Shown piece after piece: positions 18,672 to 26,748 of a DNA stretch of 64,000 nucleotides. Numbering within the stretch: the stretch's first letter is position 1; each line of letters begins with the position of its first letter. Under the pieces are notes generated by a model. The model did not search any database, was not told the origin of the DNA, and saw nothing but the letters and a program-made list of their open reading frames with translations. This DNA comes from Phyllobacterium chamaecytisi (GTDB lineage: Bacteria > Pseudomonadota > Alphaproteobacteria > Rhizobiales > Rhizobiaceae), in assembly GCF_020164455.1 (NCBI RefSeq), contig NZ_JAIQWW010000005.1:286054-350053 (forward strand), in the 5' to 3' direction. A program made the translations under genes and the position numbers.

Positions 18672-19895
18672 GTGGTCGATCAGGTGGGTTCAAGGCAAGG
18701 TGATTACGACTGGCTTCATGGTCTGATCGCCGGCGTGGCTGATGACAATCTTCACGGGACGCCGGACGATGACTGGATCGACGGGGCTGGAGGCAACGAC
18801 CATATCTTCGGCGGAAACGGCGATGACTGGCTCTACGGTGGCGACGGCAATGATGTCGTCGACGGCGGCGCGGGAGAAGACCGGCTGAGCGGTGGCGCTG
18901 GAGCCGACACGCTCATCGGTGGAGCCGGGACAGACTGGCTGGACGGCGGCGCCGGACCCGATCACCTGCTTGGTGGAGACGGCGACGACTGGCTTCGCGG
19001 CGGCGATAATTACGACACCCTCGACGGCGGCGCCGGCGAGGATCGCTTGAACGGCGGCTCTGGCAAAGATGTTCTCGATGGAGGCGACGGCAACGACTGG
19101 CTGGATGGCGGCGATGGGGACGACCTTATCGACGGCGGCGAAGGCGATGACACGATGCTGGGGGGAAGCGGCAACGATGTCTTCGCTGCCGGCGCTGGCA
19201 ATGACATTGTCGACGGGGGCGACGGTAACGACAAAGTGGATTATGCGCTCAGCGTCGAGCCCATTCACGCCAATATCGACAGCATCGATCATGCTGGCGA
19301 CACGCTGATTTCCATCGAGAATATTGTTGGAGGTGCGGGCGCGGATGTCTTCGACGCCCATGCCAATGTCACAGGCATTTCCGTGGATGGCGGGGACGGC
19401 TACGACAGGATAACCGGCGGTGCCGGGGACGATAAGCTCCTCGGCGGAGACGGCTGGGACACGATCGAGGGCGGTAAAGGCGATGACCTGATCATCGGCG
19501 GGCCGGGATACGATCATGTTAGCGGAGGAGGCGGTGACGACACTTTCATTTGCAGCAGAGACGACGATGTTTCCGGTGGGGAGGGGAATGATATCTTTGT
19601 CTTCACATCCCCAACGGAAGTCAACACATATTTGTTCGGTGTACAGGCTGGCGACATCATCAACGTGCAAGCCATAGACGCAAATTCAACGATCGAGGGC
19701 GATCAGGCATTCCATTATATCGGTAGTGACGATTTTTCGGGAGTCGCCGGTGAGCTCCGGTTTGGCTTTATTCTCTACGAACTTCACGGTGATCTCGAGG
19801 GCGATATGAATGGCGACGGGCAGGTAGACTTCTACGTTCGATTGTGGGATGTCGATCTTGACGGTACGGTGCCCGCAGCCGATCTCATCCTGTGA
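18672..19895 (+). CDS. RTX calcium-binding repeat protein, paralogue (RTX-2)
   Basis: 407-residue RTX protein starting at GTG 18672 with AAGGA upstream, in one operon with RTX-1. Nonapeptides fill residues about 25-195 and 245-310, separated by a non-repeat segment (VDYALSVEPIHANIDSIDH). The C-terminal region ([39 protein letters not shown]) is homologous to that of RTX-1, so it is also a likely type I secretion substrate. A block of roughly 45 residues ([20 protein letters not shown], then LRGGDN and DTLDGGAG) is nearly the same in both proteins. No enzymatic domain is visible. Confidence 0.92.
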   Translation: MVDQVGSRQGDYDWLHGLIAGVADDNLHGTPDDDWIDGAGGNDHIFGGNGDDWLYGGDGNDVVDGGAGEDRLSGGAGADTLIGGAGTDWLDGGAGPDHLLGGDGDDWLRGGDNYDTLDGGAGEDRLNGGSGKDVLDGGDGNDWLDGGDGDDLIDGGEGDDTMLGGSGNDVFAAGAGNDIVDGGDGNDKVDYALSVEPIHANIDSIDHAGDTLISIENIVGGAGADVFDAHANVTGISVDGGDGYDRITGGAGDDKLLGGDGWDTIEGGKGDDLIIGGPGYDHVSGGGGDDTFICSRDDDVSGGEGNDIFVFTSPTEVNTYLFGVQAGDIINVQAIDANSTIEGDQAFHYIGSDDFSGVAGELRFGFILYELHGDLEGDMNGDGQVDFYVRLWDVDLDGTVPAADLIL

Positions 19896-19915
19896 GCTGA
19901 AAACCCGTACGAGTA

Positions 19916-20941
19916 GTGAAGACATGCAGACGAGCATGCCAGTTCGAGTGTTCGGAGTATGATTTGGAAGACTGGGACCCCAACGTAGTCAAGATGCTCA
20001 GCATCTTCATGCCGACCACTTTTGACAGGCGCCTGGCCATCAAGGGGCATTCCCGCTTCGTCCATTACACCACGGCCGAGAACCTGTTTCGCATTCTTGA
20101 TCAGGAGGAAATACGGTTTCGAAACACGCGATGCATGAACGACTATCGCGATGTCGAACAGGGGGTCATGCAGCTGCACCAGTGGAACAATGATGGGGAA
20201 AGCAGCGAGCCCCTGGCGAAAGCGCTCGAAGCCAGCAGTCCGGGGGTTTGGGGTGAGGCAATCAAGAAATACTACCAAGCGTTGCCGAGCTTGCGGACCC
20301 AATCCTATGTCCTGTCGGTCGCCGAACATGATCCCGCTGAGAATGACACCGGCCGGCTATCGCTGTGGCGGGCCTACGAAAAAGGCGAAACCGGGGTCGC
20401 CGTCGTCGTCAAGGTCGCGCCTTTCATGCAGGTGACGGAGGCTCTGAAAGCCTATTCGAGCCCGGTGGCATACTGGACGCGGCACCAGCTTGACGATGAG
20501 TTCAAGGTCGTTACCCAGCGCGTGTCTGCCAACAAGGATTTCCTGTCGAAGTTACCGAAACCCGCATTGATCGAGATGCTGTTCCTTATGCTGGTTTTCG
20601 CGGCGACATGCTCCAAACATCCGGGTCTGGGTGACGAGCGCGAATGGCGTGTTTTGACCAATCCACAACTCTGGCCGTCGCCGCAACTGGTCGAACACCA
20701 TGACGTCATCGGTGGAATTCCGCAGACGGTCTACCGGATGCCGCTGAAAAACAGCCCCGCCGACAATGTGATGGGTATAGAACTGCCCGAACTCATCGAC
20801 CGCGTCATCATTGGCCCAACCGCCTATGCCGGACCGATCCGCGATGCGATCATTGCGAAATTGGTAGAGAGAAAGATCGACGATCCCGCTTCCAAGGTTA
20901 TCATATCGGGGATGCCAGTTCGAGCGAAGGCAATGGGCTAG
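19916..20941 (+). CDS. DUF2971 family protein
   Basis: 341-residue predicted cytoplasmic protein with the DUF2971 pattern: RFVHYTTAENLFRILDQEEI, IRFRNTRCMNDYRDVEQG, then YVLSVAEHDPAENDTGRLSL, WRAYEKGETGVAVVVK and GDEREWRVLTNP. The function of this family is unknown to me; members are scattered in accessory DNA. The reported GTG start at 19916 lacks a ribosome site. TTG 19964, with GGAG six bases before it, or ATG 19994 may be the true start; the conserved domain begins after both. It follows RTX-2 by 20 bases on the same strand, so the three may form one transcript. Confidence 0.8.
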   Translation: MKTCRRACQFECSEYDLEDWDPNVVKMLSIFMPTTFDRRLAIKGHSRFVHYTTAENLFRILDQEEIRFRNTRCMNDYRDVEQGVMQLHQWNNDGESSEPLAKALEASSPGVWGEAIKKYYQALPSLRTQSYVLSVAEHDPAENDTGRLSLWRAYEKGETGVAVVVKVAPFMQVTEALKAYSSPVAYWTRHQLDDEFKVVTQRVSANKDFLSKLPKPALIEMLFLMLVFAATCSKHPGLGDEREWRVLTNPQLWPSPQLVEHHDVIGGIPQTVYRMPLKNSPADNVMGIELPELIDRVIIGPTAYAGPIRDAIIAKLVERKIDDPASKVIISGMPVRAKAMG

Positions 20942-21026
20942 ACGGTAAATGCAGTGTGATCGAAGCTCCCGAAATCGTCGCCGTCGAGCCTCCTTTTGAC
21001 CAAGAACAGATCTAGACTGAACGCAA

Positions 21027-21067
21027 CCTCGGGACGCTTTTGACGTTCGGGCCGAGGGTGCTATTTT
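21027..21067 (+). promoter_or_regulatory. Promoter of the small membrane-peptide gene
   Basis: TTGACG (21040-21045), a 16-base spacer and TATTTT (21062-21067) form a good sigma70-like promoter about 20 bases before the peptide gene. An inverted repeat CCTCGG (21027-21032) / CCGAGG (21052-21057) brackets the -35 box and may be an operator. Confidence 0.55.
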
Positions 21068-21087
21068 CGCGTAAGGAGGATAGTCAG

Positions 21088-21204
21088 ATGCACGATCTAA
21101 CCATAGTTCTGGCAATCTTCGCTATTGTTGTCCTCGCTTATCAGTCCGAGATCGATGACCGGCCGCCGGTCCAGGACGATGACCCGACGGACTATGGTGA
21201 CTGA
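21088..21204 (+). CDS. Small membrane peptide, 38 residues
   Basis: Short gene with an excellent ribosome site (AAGGAGG, 21073-21079) and a plausible promoter. The product, MHDLTIVLAIFAIVVLAYQS followed by an acidic tail, has one hydrophobic helix at residues 4-18 and six Asp plus one Glu in the last 18 residues. I recognise no family. Such single-helix peptides often tune a membrane protein or a stress response, but nothing here shows a partner. It is convergent with, and one base from, the small HTH gene. Confidence 0.62.
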   Translation: MHDLTIVLAIFAIVVLAYQSEIDDRPPVQDDDPTDYGD

Positions 21205-21205
21205 C

Positions 21206-21436
21206 CTAGTGGGCAACACAGGCAATATCGTCCGGAAGGCCAACGGAATGGGCAATGCGATGCAACTTCCCCGGCTCGGTGTCCTCGCCCATCTCGATAC
21301 CGTTGAGTTCATCGACGGTCAGGCCGCACGCAATGGCGAGATCCTCGACAGTGTAATTGAATTTTTGCTTGATCATTTTCACCAGATTTGCGCTGGCAGC
21401 GATGGCGGAGGCTGTCGTATCAATCGTGTCGACCAT
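21206..21436 (-). CDS. Small HTH (Cro/CI-like) protein
   Basis: 76-residue protein with a likely five-helix XRE-type DNA-binding domain at residues 20-70 (MIKQKFNYTVEDLAIACGLT, then VDELNGIEMGED). A GGAG site lies eight bases before the ATG. There is no other domain, so it is a stand-alone regulator or a DNA-binding accessory protein. It is convergent with the small membrane-peptide gene and divergent from marR; the 133 bases to marR contain the marR promoter. Target genes are unknown. Confidence 0.68.
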   Translation of the reverse strand: MVDTIDTTASAIAASANLVKMIKQKFNYTVEDLAIACGLTVDELNGIEMGEDTEPGKLHRIAHSVGLPDDIACVAH

Positions 21437-21533
21437 GGCGGATCTCCGGATCTGGCAGGTTTCGGTCTCCCGAAATGCACGGGCTCATATTTGGTTCCCA
21501 AGCTGACGCAGCAGACTTCAATATCAGATGGCC

Positions 21534-21562
21534 TTGACATAGTGCATATGCACAGTTATATT
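21534..21562 (+). promoter_or_regulatory. marR promoter with operator in its spacer
   Basis: TTGACA (21534-21539), 17 bases, TATATT (21557-21562): a near-consensus promoter. The perfect palindrome GTGCATATGCAC fills the spacer at 21542-21553 and recurs at 22034-22045. The first marR ATG is only eight bases after the -10 box, so the mRNA would start at or within a base of the start codon. Confidence 0.78.
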
Positions 21563-21569
21563 TGCCTTC

Positions 21570-21998
21570 ATGAATGAAACATCATCCATGGACGCCTGCA
21601 ATGGGTTCGCGACGAGACGTGCTGCTCGTTACATCACGAGGCTTTATGAGCGGCATCTTGCGGCAGCGCACGTGACGACTACCCAGTTCTCGATACTGGT
21701 GTTGCTCAGTGAGAGACCGGGTATGACAATGAGCGAGCTTGCGCGGGCAATGGTCATGGACAGGACCTCACTGGTGCGGGCCATCAAACCAATGCAACGT
21801 GATGGCTGGCTGAAGACGGAACCGGCGCTGGATGAGCCGCGAAAGCTGGTGCTGTCACTGACAGAACCGGGTCAGAGCAAGGTCCAGGAGGCCAGGCCGT
21901 TATGGCAAAAGGCCCAGCAGGAATTCGAAGCCCAGGTGGGGTCCGAACGAGCCGCGCAATGGCGGCATGATTTTTTCGAGATGACACGCAGTACCTAG
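21570..21998 (+). CDS. MarR family regulator
   Basis: 142-residue winged-helix regulator with the MarR layout: dimerisation helices at both ends and a DNA-binding core (TTTQFSILVLLSERPGMTMS, ELARAMVMDRTSLVRAIKPM, GWLKTEPALDEPRKLVLSLT). Asp and Arg in the wing (DEPRK) are conserved in the family. It probably represses itself and the exported protein gene 75 bases downstream, since the same 12-bp palindrome precedes both. ATG 21570 has no ribosome site because the predicted transcript begins there; ATG 21588 is the alternative. The ligand is unknown, and no Cys-based sensing motif stands out. Confidence 0.9.
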   Translation: MNETSSMDACNGFATRRAARYITRLYERHLAAAHVTTTQFSILVLLSERPGMTMSELARAMVMDRTSLVRAIKPMQRDGWLKTEPALDEPRKLVLSLTEPGQSKVQEARPLWQKAQQEFEAQVGSERAAQWRHDFFEMTRST

Positions 21999-22032
21999 AA
22001 TGTATCAGAGATTGAAATTGCGTGCCGAATAG

Positions 22033-22046
22033 TGTGCATATGCACA
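22033..22046. promoter_or_regulatory. Second MarR operator
   Basis: TGTGCATATGCACA contains the same perfect 12-bp palindrome as the marR promoter. It lies 28 bases before the exported protein gene, overlapping the region where its promoter must be (TTGAAA at 22012-22017 is a possible -35 box). Confidence 0.7.
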
Positions 22047-22073
22047 TAGCATTACAACATATAGGAGACTGAA

Positions 22074-22460
22074 ATGACTCAATATTTGAAAATTGCTGGC
22101 AGTGCCGTCCTGTATGGCATGATCGCAGCAACATCGCCGGTTCAGGCCACCGAACCAGATCGCAATGTGAAAGAAGGGCAAGCCGTCGTCACGACCCTTG
22201 GTAGTGATACGTCCGCCGTAACCTACTGGGTCAGCCAGTCCGATGGCTGGCACGTCGTGACAACAGTCGATACGAAGAACGCAGCCGTCAGTTCCGAGAC
22301 CGGAAATCACGCGGTCGTAAGGTTCTCCGCGGTGCTGCAGCCGGGCCAGTCCCACTCGATCTCGATCCCGGTTGCCGTTGGCGAGAAACAGCCTGCACTG
22401 CATATCCGGCGCGTGGCGGACCGGATCGAGGTGGAGACAGATCCGGCACTGTTGAACTAG
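22074..22460 (+). CDS. Small exported protein of unknown function
   Basis: 128-residue protein with an AGGAGA ribosome site and a signal peptide (residues 1-26, ending VQA-TEPD). The mature part of about 100 residues is rich in beta-strand-like segments (AVVTTLGSDTSAVTYWVSQS, HAVVRFSAVLQPGQSHSISI) and has no Cys. I recognise no family and no catalytic motif. Its shared operator with marR implies control by that regulator, so it may be part of a response to a small toxic or aromatic compound. That role is inferred only. Confidence 0.75.
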   Translation: MTQYLKIAGSAVLYGMIAATSPVQATEPDRNVKEGQAVVTTLGSDTSAVTYWVSQSDGWHVVTTVDTKNAAVSSETGNHAVVRFSAVLQPGQSHSISIPVAVGEKQPALHIRRVADRIEVETDPALLN

Positions 22461-22472
22461 CGGGATACCGCA

Positions 22473-24461
22473 CTACTGCACGAGCGATCTGGACTGGTTG
22501 ATCCAGTCGATCGCTTCGTGATGCGGCATAGGCTTTGCAAAATAATGACCCTGCATGGTTACGCAGCCGAGTTGCCGCAGAATGCGCAGGTCGGCTTCAG
22601 TCTCGACGCCTTCGGCGACGACCTCGATTCCGAGTGACTTGCCGAGGCCGAGAATGGATTGCACCACTTTGCGATCATCCACCGACTCCGCGATGCCGTA
22701 GATGAACGAACGGTCGATCTTGATCCGGTCGACATGCAATAGCCGAAGCGATGACATTGACGAATAGCCGACACCAAAATCGTCGATGGCAATGCGCACG
22801 CCGACTTTGGCCAAGGCAGCCAGTTTGCCTTGCACCGAGCTGATATCCTTTGCGGTGTCCTCGGTGATCTCGATTTCCAGCATGGAAGCTGGCAGATCGA
22901 GTTTACGCAGTTTTGCGATTATCAGGTCGTCCACTGCGAGTTGAGACATTTCGCGCGGAGACATGTTCATCGCCACCCGCAGGTGACCAAGGTTCATTGC
23001 GCGCAATGTCTGCATCATGGTGCAGACGTCCTTCAATATGTATCGGAACAGAGGTTCCGCAAGTCCGGAGAACGATGCGACCGCTACCAGATCAGTAGGG
23101 GGAATCCAGCCGTGCCGCGGGTGTTTCCAGCGTACCAACGCTTCCAGATCGGTAATCTTGCGCCCGCCATTTCCAAAAATTGGCTGGAACCAGACCTCCA
23201 ATGCGTCATTGCTCAATGCCTTGGCAACGTCGCGCTCTATATCGCGCCGCATCGCGAGGTGATCACGCAAGTCGTCGTCGAACACATAATGCCGATTACG
23301 ACCCTGTGACTTCGCCCTGTAAAGCGCTGCATCCGCACGGACCAGCATCTCATCGACGTCCCGCTCGCTGGATACACAAACGCCAATGCTGACGCCGATG
23401 CGGCCGGCATCGAAGGTGGCGAACGGAATGGATATTGCGGCGATCAACTTGGTGGCGAGTATCGACGGCGCCTCGTCATGACGTGCTGTGTCGAGCAGAA
23501 CAGCAAACTCGTCTCCACCCAGACGTGCCACGAGTACGTCGTTACTCAGACTCTGACGAAGCCTCCTTCCGACTTCCACAAGCACCCTGTCGCCCGCTTT
23601 GTGACCGAACGCGTCGTTGATCGATTTGAAGCCATCGAGGTCGAGAAGCATGAGCGCGAATCCGGTCATGCTGGAAGACGGCAAAGATGCAACCTCCTGC
23701 ATGAACCCGCTGCGATTGAGAAGTCCGGTCAGTTCATCGTGGGCGGCGCGATGTCCCATTTCGGCGGCGGCTTGCGTCGCCTGATCCCTGGCCGCTTCCA
23801 GAGAGATTGCCATGGCGGTGGCCTCGTTCTTCAGCCTGCTGGACTGCCGGAACAGTCCTTCGCTTTCCCGTGCGCCACGGATCAAGGCGGCGAGGTAAAT
23901 TATCGTCGTTGCTGCCAGGCAATAGCGATCAAAGCCGCCGGCATAAATGAGGCATCCGGCCACCGACAAGAGAACCGGGACAATGTAACAGATCGGCATC
24001 AGTGCATAGGCAAAACCGGCGGTTACAGCGCCCGCCGTAATTCCGCACAGGACGACCAGGTAAAAAACCGATTGCGGGGCGGTATAACCGTCGCACAGAA
24101 CGGCGATGAAGGCCCACACGACACCTGAGGTCGCCGCCATGGCCGACTGCAGGAAGAGATGTTGTCTTACCGAGGCGGGGTCGAGGTTCTTTGGCTCGAC
24201 CGGACCGGCGGGATCAAGCAGCCGCACTGGAAAACGGCACAGAAGCATCCGGGCCGCATTCACGAGGCTTGAGGCGACAAACCACAACAACCCCGCCAGT
24301 CCTTGTCCGTAGTGCAGAGCGACGAGCAGGCTGATCAACCCCAGGATAATACTGACGGGAACGGAAATAAGCATGCTGCGGCGCACGGCCAGGAGCTGGT
24401 CGGCGGCGATCAGATGCTGCAAGGGCAGCGCAAGCGCTTCTGCAGGTTGGTTGGGACTCAT
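22473..24461 (-). CDS. Membrane GGDEF-EAL cyclic-di-GMP enzyme
   Basis: 662-residue bifunctional signalling protein. An N-terminal membrane part (residues about 30-195) has five or six helices. A short helical linker (EATAMAISLEAARDQATQAA) leads to the GGDEF domain with an intact active site (VARLGGDEFAVLLD). The EAL domain follows with EALVRW, NMSPREM, EIEITEDTAKD, IAIDDFGVGYSSM, IKIDRSF and AEGVETEADL, so both catalytic sites look intact. It may make and degrade cyclic-di-GMP, with the membrane part sensing an unknown input. It is monocistronic and convergent with the small exported protein gene, the stops being 13 bases apart. Confidence 0.95.
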   Translation of the reverse strand: MSPNQPAEALALPLQHLIAADQLLAVRRSMLISVPVSIILGLISLLVALHYGQGLAGLLWFVASSLVNAARMLLCRFPVRLLDPAGPVEPKNLDPASVRQHLFLQSAMAATSGVVWAFIAVLCDGYTAPQSVFYLVVLCGITAGAVTAGFAYALMPICYIVPVLLSVAGCLIYAGGFDRYCLAATTIIYLAALIRGARESEGLFRQSSRLKNEATAMAISLEAARDQATQAAAEMGHRAAHDELTGLLNRSGFMQEVASLPSSSMTGFALMLLDLDGFKSINDAFGHKAGDRVLVEVGRRLRQSLSNDVLVARLGGDEFAVLLDTARHDEAPSILATKLIAAISIPFATFDAGRIGVSIGVCVSSERDVDEMLVRADAALYRAKSQGRNRHYVFDDDLRDHLAMRRDIERDVAKALSNDALEVWFQPIFGNGGRKITDLEALVRWKHPRHGWIPPTDLVAVASFSGLAEPLFRYILKDVCTMMQTLRAMNLGHLRVAMNMSPREMSQLAVDDLIIAKLRKLDLPASMLEIEITEDTAKDISSVQGKLAALAKVGVRIAIDDFGVGYSSMSSLRLLHVDRIKIDRSFIYGIAESVDDRKVVQSILGLGKSLGIEVVAEGVETEADLRILRQLGCVTMQGHYFAKPMPHHEAIDWINQSRSLVQ

Positions 24462-24571
24462 CGTGTCACTGCCAGAAATGCACCGTTATTGTTGCCGGAC
24501 GACAGCTTAACCGCCTTCTGCATAATTATTGGTAACTTTTCGAGCGGCAGGCCCACCCAACCATGCGAGCG

Positions 24572-24772
24572 TCAGTTTTTCAGGCCGCGGTCAGCGCAAT
24601 AGGTCATGAACTCCTCCGGCAGCATGATACCCTCACCCTCGACCTCCACTTGCAGGACCGGATGTTTGTGTACCGCGTGCAAGGCGTCCCTGGCGCATGG
24701 GTATTTGATTGCCGTTATCGTCAACCGTCCCTCGACAATGAACACGCGAACGGTCGTGTCTAGCCGGGACAT
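24572..24772 (-). CDS. Small conserved-looking hypothetical protein
   Basis: 66-residue soluble protein (MSRLDTTVRVFIVEGRLTIT, ending YCADRGLKN). The ATG at 24772 has AAAGGAG eight bases upstream, which makes expression likely; a GTG one codon earlier is less likely. Alternating strand-like hydrophobic residues suggest a small alpha/beta fold. I do not recognise a family. It lies alone, 87 bases beyond the stop of the HD-domain gene on the same strand, so the two could share a transcript. Confidence 0.6.
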   Translation of the reverse strand: MSRLDTTVRVFIVEGRLTITAIKYPCARDALHAVHKHPVLQVEVEGEGIMLPEEFMTYCADRGLKN

Positions 24773-24858
24773 CACCGTGGCTCCTTTATATGTGCTTCGA
24801 TTTGACCCTTAGATAGTCATTGAAGTGCACACAAAAAAGACCTCGTGCTTAATCTTGG

Positions 24859-25500
24859 CTATGCCTTCCACGCCGAGCCGCGGATGACGCTGCAGAAGTT
24901 GCCCCGGTGGAAATGCGGATCCTTGTCGGCAAGGACATCGGCCTTGACGTTACCGAAGGTGGTGTCGGGCTTATGCTTGATGCCGTCATAGAAGGCCTGG
25001 ATGATATCCTCCTTGAAGTGATCGCTCCGGGGATGGGCGTGGACGACCGTCTCCCGCTCGGTATCGGTGTAATCGGGATAGGTCAGTCCGAGCACGTCCA
25101 TCTCGACGCCGGCGGTCACGAGCGCGACGACCGGGTGCATGTGCTGCGGTATGCCGGGTGTTGTGTGCAGTGCGATGGCGGTCCAGACGAGATCGATATC
25201 GGTCTGCGCGATGCCATGTCCACGCAGAAAGTCGCGAGCGGCATTGGCACCATCGACCTCGAACCGCTCATGCGCGCTGCTGTGCTGATGGGTCAGCCCC
25301 ATGTCGTGGAACATGGCGCCGGCATAGAGCAGCTCCGGGTCGAACGTGAGGCCGCGATGCTTGCCGGCGAGCGCCCCGAAATAATAGACGCGGCTCGAAT
25401 GGTGAAACAACAATGGCGAAGCGGTGTCGCGCACGAGTTCAGTGACCGCGCGTGCGAGCTTGCTGTCGGGGATGCTGACCCCTTCGATTGTCAATGCCAT
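24859..25500 (-). CDS. HD-domain hydrolase
   Basis: 213-residue metal-dependent HD-fold protein. Visible metal-site residues are His in LLFHHSSRVYYFG, the HD doublet in GAMFHDMGLTHQH, and further His in ERFEVD-adjacent and TAIALHTTPGIP segments. The layout is like that of cyanamide hydratase-type HD proteins, but the substrate cannot be read from sequence. AGGAG before ATG 25500 fixes the start; the longer frame to 25620 overlaps the divergent regulator. It is transcribed divergently from the GlxA-type regulator across 109 bases, so it is that regulator's likely target. Confidence 0.85.
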   Translation of the reverse strand: MALTIEGVSIPDSKLARAVTELVRDTASPLLFHHSSRVYYFGALAGKHRGLTFDPELLYAGAMFHDMGLTHQHSSAHERFEVDGANAARDFLRGHGIAQTDIDLVWTAIALHTTPGIPQHMHPVVALVTAGVEMDVLGLTYPDYTDTERETVVHAHPRSDHFKEDIIQAFYDGIKHKPDTTFGNVKADVLADKDPHFHRGNFCSVIRGSAWKA

Positions 25501-25609
25501 CGGACTTCTCCTTCTTTCTGTTGGCAAAGTGTAAGAGATACGGTAGTTTGTCTGCAATTGTCGTTTTACGACGAATACAGACATTCTCCGCCGGAAAGGG
25601 ACATGGACA

Positions 25610-26602
25610 ATGCCGAGCATGCCGTTGAGGGTTGCAATTCTGGCTGTGCCCGGCGTTCAGCTGCTGGATGTGTCGGGGCCGCTCGATGTTTTTGCCGAGG
25701 CGAATGTGCAGGCCGGCCGGACAGTCTATGAGCTCTGCGTCCTTGCCACCCGGCCCGGCGCCATCCGAAGTTCGTCGGGGGTACGGCTGATGCCGGACAC
25801 GGTCATCGGGGAAAGCGTAAATTTCAGGATCGATACATTGCTGGTGGCGGGTGCGCCGAACGCGGCGAACGTGCCGGCCGATGGCCAAATAGTCGATTGG
25901 CTGCGATCCGCCACGCCCTCCATGCGCCGCTATGGTTCGGTCTGCAGCGGCGCGTTCTTTCTTGCGCAGGCGGGCCTGCTGGACGGAAAGCGAGCCACGA
26001 CCCATTGGGCGGTGGCCGAGCGGCTGGCTCAGGTATTTACGGCGGTGAGCGTGGACGCCGACGCACTCCACATCCGCGACGGCCGCCTGTGGACGGCCGC
26101 GGGCGTCACCGCTGGTCTCGATCTGGCGCTGGCGTTGGTCGAGGAAGATCTCGGCCGCGAGGTGGCGATGCGGGTGGCGGGGCAGCTCGTGATGTTCTTC
26201 AAGCGGCCGGGCGGGCAGATGCAGTTCAGCCGGAAAGGCGAGGCGGCGCCTGTTGGCCGGTCGGCGCTACAGGAGGTGCAGCGATGGGTCGCCGCGAACC
26301 CCGCCGAAGACCATAGTGTCGCGAGCCTCGCGCAGCGAACGGGGCTGAGCTCACGCCATTTCGCCCGGCTGTTCCGTCAGGAGGTGGGAATGACGCCGGG
26401 GGACTGGGTGGAGGAAGCACGCGTCACCGCCGCGCGCGGACTGCTCGAGAGCGGGGACGCTGCCCCGAAGCAGGTTGCCGGACGATGCGGCTTCGCCGAT
26501 GTCGACACGCTGCGGCGCGCCTTTGTCCGGCGGGTTGGCGTTACGCCAGCGGAGTACCGGAAGAGATATGCACGGGAGGACATGAAAGTCGCCACTCCGT
26601 GA
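25610..26602 (+). CDS. GlxA-type AraC regulator with DJ-1/PfpI domain
   Basis: 330-residue regulator. Residues about 6-180 form a DJ-1/PfpI (class I amidotransferase-like) domain (VAILAVPGVQLLDVSGPLDV, then RRYGSVCSGAFFLAQAGLLD with the nucleophile-elbow Cys). Residues about 225-320 form an AraC double helix-turn-helix (LAQRTGLSSRHFARLFRQEV, AGRCGFADVDTLRRAFVRRV, GVTPAEYRKRY). Such proteins sense small metabolites by means not well understood. The gene is more GC-rich than its neighbours (26.0-26.5 kb especially), which may mean separate origin. It is divergent from the HD-domain gene. Confidence 0.92.
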   Translation: MPSMPLRVAILAVPGVQLLDVSGPLDVFAEANVQAGRTVYELCVLATRPGAIRSSSGVRLMPDTVIGESVNFRIDTLLVAGAPNAANVPADGQIVDWLRSATPSMRRYGSVCSGAFFLAQAGLLDGKRATTHWAVAERLAQVFTAVSVDADALHIRDGRLWTAAGVTAGLDLALALVEEDLGREVAMRVAGQLVMFFKRPGGQMQFSRKGEAAPVGRSALQEVQRWVAANPAEDHSVASLAQRTGLSSRHFARLFRQEVGMTPGDWVEEARVTAARGLLESGDAAPKQVAGRCGFADVDTLRRAFVRRVGVTPAEYRKRYAREDMKVATP

Positions 26603-26748
26603 ATGGAAAGGGGGCTGCGCCAATACGAGCGCAAGCCACCCAAGCGCGGTTGCCTGCGAAACGTTGTGGCGTGCTTGAGTTGCACCAGACTTTGTTCGTG
26701 TCATATTCACATCGAAATAGACCTGCCTACCGGATTGGACAAAGGAAC

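Noticed and set aside
17250..19560. Periodic 27-base repeats resembling a CRISPR array or satellite
   Set aside because: The period equals nine codons and the repeats encode GGxGxDxLx units in one open frame; there are no conserved identical repeats with unique spacers.
17055..19670. Long minus-strand frames opposite the RTX genes
   Set aside because: They are the antisense of glycine/aspartate repeats and give low-complexity Val/Ala/Ile sequence without ribosome sites.
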